From assembly GCA_963742105.1 (NCBI GenBank), contig CAVUKN010000003.1, positions 1 through 64,000 on the forward strand: DNA of 64,000 bases, in the 5' to 3' direction. This DNA comes from Gp6-AA40 sp963742105. GTDB taxonomy: Bacteria; Acidobacteriota; Vicinamibacteria; Vicinamibacterales; UBA2999. Positions 62,845 through 64,000 of the stretch are shown here, piece after piece; the stretch's first letter is position 1, and every line of letters begins with the position of its first letter. Under the pieces are notes generated by a model, which saw only the letters and a program-made list of their open reading frames with translations, was not told where the DNA came from and made no database searches. A program made the position numbers and the translations under genes.

Positions 62845-64000
62845 CTAGAACGTCTTCATGTACTCGACGATCGCCCGCTTCTCACCGTCGGCCAGCGACG
62901 TGCCGTAGACGTGGCCGCCATTGCCGTTCCCCGGCACAGTCGTGTCGTAGAGGCTGAACGTCAGGCCGTTACCCGACGGCACGTTCGACACGAAGCCGAC
63001 CTTCACCTGATCGAACACGTCGTTGCCCCGGTAGAAGCTCGCCGGACGCTGCTCCGGAGCATCGAGCAGATCGCGCAGTGACGGCACCGACCCGTTGTGC
63101 AGGTACGGACCACGCAGCCAGATGCCGTCCAGCGGATGGTTGGCGTAACCGTTGGTCTTGCGGAAATGCGTGAACCGGTACGGCGAATCCGGGTAGAGGC
63201 TGTACTGATTCGCCGCGAACGTCACGGTGTACGAATCGAGCCGATGCCGATCCGTGCCGATGGCAGCGATCGGCACCACCTGGCCAATCCTCGCGCCCGA
63301 GATCACGCCGTCGCGGAAGCGCTGGCCGCCGTGACAGGTGCTGCAATGCTGCTCATAGAGCGGCGCGCCCTGCGCCGCGAGGGCCTGATCGACGGCGTAC
63401 GGATACTTCGGCGGCGGCAGCGTCCAGATCCAGTCGCGCACCCGCTTCAGGCGCTCGTGGTCAACGGTGACCGGAGTCACGCCGGCGCCGAGTGACGCGC
63501 TGAGATTGCGTTCGTCTACCGAATCGTTGTCGCCATCCCAGTGCAGATGCATCCCCTGCCGCGGTTTCTGGTTCCAGATCGACGGAAAGTCCGACGCGCC
63601 GATCAGCTCGTGCTGCGGCAGCTTGCTCAAATCCCAGTTGAACTGAATCGCCTTGTAGGGATTGAACGTGTCGACGCGCCCGCGGCCCCAGCGCGGTAGC
63701 TGCGGCGACAGAATCGGGGCGATGCGGTTGCGCAAGTCGAGCGTCTGCAGTTTGAGGCGATCGATCAGGCCGGTGCGAAGCAGGACGCGCTCGAACAGCG
63801 ACGGCCCACCCTGGCGCGGCAGCCGGCCGCGAACCGCGTCAGCGGTCAGCCGGTTGTCGAGCGTGCAGTCGAGCACGAACTGCACGAATCCCTGCAGATC
63901 GAGCTGGTGGGCCGGCATCCCGAGCACGACGCGAGGCGTGGCGTTCGGCGCGTCGCGCACGGTCGCGGTATGGCACACCGCGCAATTCAGCCCGACCTGG
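62845..64000 (-). CDS. Dihaem c-type cytochrome, paralogue of the downstream gene, partial
   Basis: The gene runs off the right end; its visible part begins QVGLNCAVCHTAT (first haem CAVCH) and contains CSTCH, GTDRHRLDSYTVTF, KTNGYANHPLDGIWLRGPYLHNGSVPSLRDLLDAP and the end GHVYGTSLADGEKRAIVEYMKTF. It matches the cytochrome at 60885-62351 along its length, so the two are a tandem duplication with a membrane protein between. Only the N-terminal anchor region is missing here. Confidence 0.85.
   Translation of the reverse strand, partial: QVGLNCAVCHTATVRDAPNATPRVVLGMPAHQLDLQGFVQFVLDCTLDNRLTADAVRGRLPRQGGPSLFERVLLRTGLIDRLKLQTLDLRNRIAPILSPQLPRWGRGRVDTFNPYKAIQFNWDLSKLPQHELIGASDFPSIWNQKPRQGMHLHWDGDNDSVDERNLSASLGAGVTPVTVDHERLKRVRDWIWTLPPPKYPYAVDQALAAQGAPLYEQHCSTCHGGQRFRDGVISGARIGQVVPIAAIGTDRHRLDSYTVTFAANQYSLYPDSPYRFTHFRKTNGYANHPLDGIWLRGPYLHNGSVPSLRDLLDAPEQRPASFYRGNDVFDQVKVGFVSNVPSGNGLTFSLYDTTVPGNGNGGHVYGTSLADGEKRAIVEYMKTF

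Overview
The window looks like a high-GC soil or sediment bacterium of the phylum Acidobacteriota, most likely class Vicinamibacteria. This is inferred from the gene set: Ser/Thr kinases with TolB-like propellers beside an ECF43-like sigma factor, an Oar-type TonB-dependent receptor, form II cox genes, RoxA-like dihaem cytochromes, a Zn-ribbon/DinB/Uma2 accessory set and many small palindromic repeats. No ribosomal marker is present, so the assignment rests on gene style only.

The first ~3.76 kb does not belong with the rest. It encodes, all on the minus strand, an ABC-2 permease tail, a PqqD-like protein, a lasso-peptide-B2-like transglutaminase, a PF14907 nucleotidyltransferase and an exported protein of actinobacterial (Thermoleophilia-like) style. 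It is joined, at a 7-bp microhomology, inside the end of a truncated acidobacterial kinase gene. I read this as an assembly chimera. The 969-aa kinase-permease 'fusion' that results is an artefact.

Region by region: 3.8-9.9 kb holds two kinases around an ECF sigma gene. 9.9-13.9 kb is a decayed stretch with a truncated hydrolase, a multiply frameshifted TPR-DUF2914 gene and an Uma2 gene. 13.9-16.7 kb has a TylF-type methyltransferase, a Zn-ribbon gene carrying a 33-bp repeat array, a membrane protein and FabG. 16.9-21.8 kb has an Oar-like receptor and a TIR-TM-PASTA-pseudopeptidase protein beside a 35-aa membrane peptide. 23.6-30.3 kb is a cox-type cluster (moxR, VWA and coxG on plus; coxS-coxL-coxM convergent on minus). 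30.4-36.5 kb has a RapA-like helicase, Ada, a degenerate receiver and a pirin. 36.7-43.7 kb has NamZ, a four-helix-bundle (IVP) cassette, LOG, pyruvate kinase, an AtzG/amidase pair and an ABHD18-like hydrolase. 44.3-49.8 kb has an M16 peptidase pair, Mrp and small Zn-binding proteins. 49.9-57.6 kb is an AddAB-like helicase/nuclease operon. 58.2-64 kb has tRNA-Ala with a 4 x 120-bp tandem array, GIY-YIG, DUF2235 and two tandem dihaem cytochromes.

Two themes run through the window. First, single-base frameshifts break at least a dozen otherwise conserved genes, including coxL, addA and addB, so many 'pseudogenes' here are probably indel errors in a poorly polished assembly. Second, short palindromic repeats are everywhere: REP-like elements that also sit inside coding sequences (Zn-ribbon gene, rapA-like, addB-like), a ~185-210-bp inverted-repeat element at the 3' ends of three genes, and locus-specific short-word arrays. 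The best candidate for something undescribed is the membrane-anchored TIR protein, whose extracytoplasmic part is a PASTA domain plus a papain-fold domain that has lost its catalytic Cys and His.
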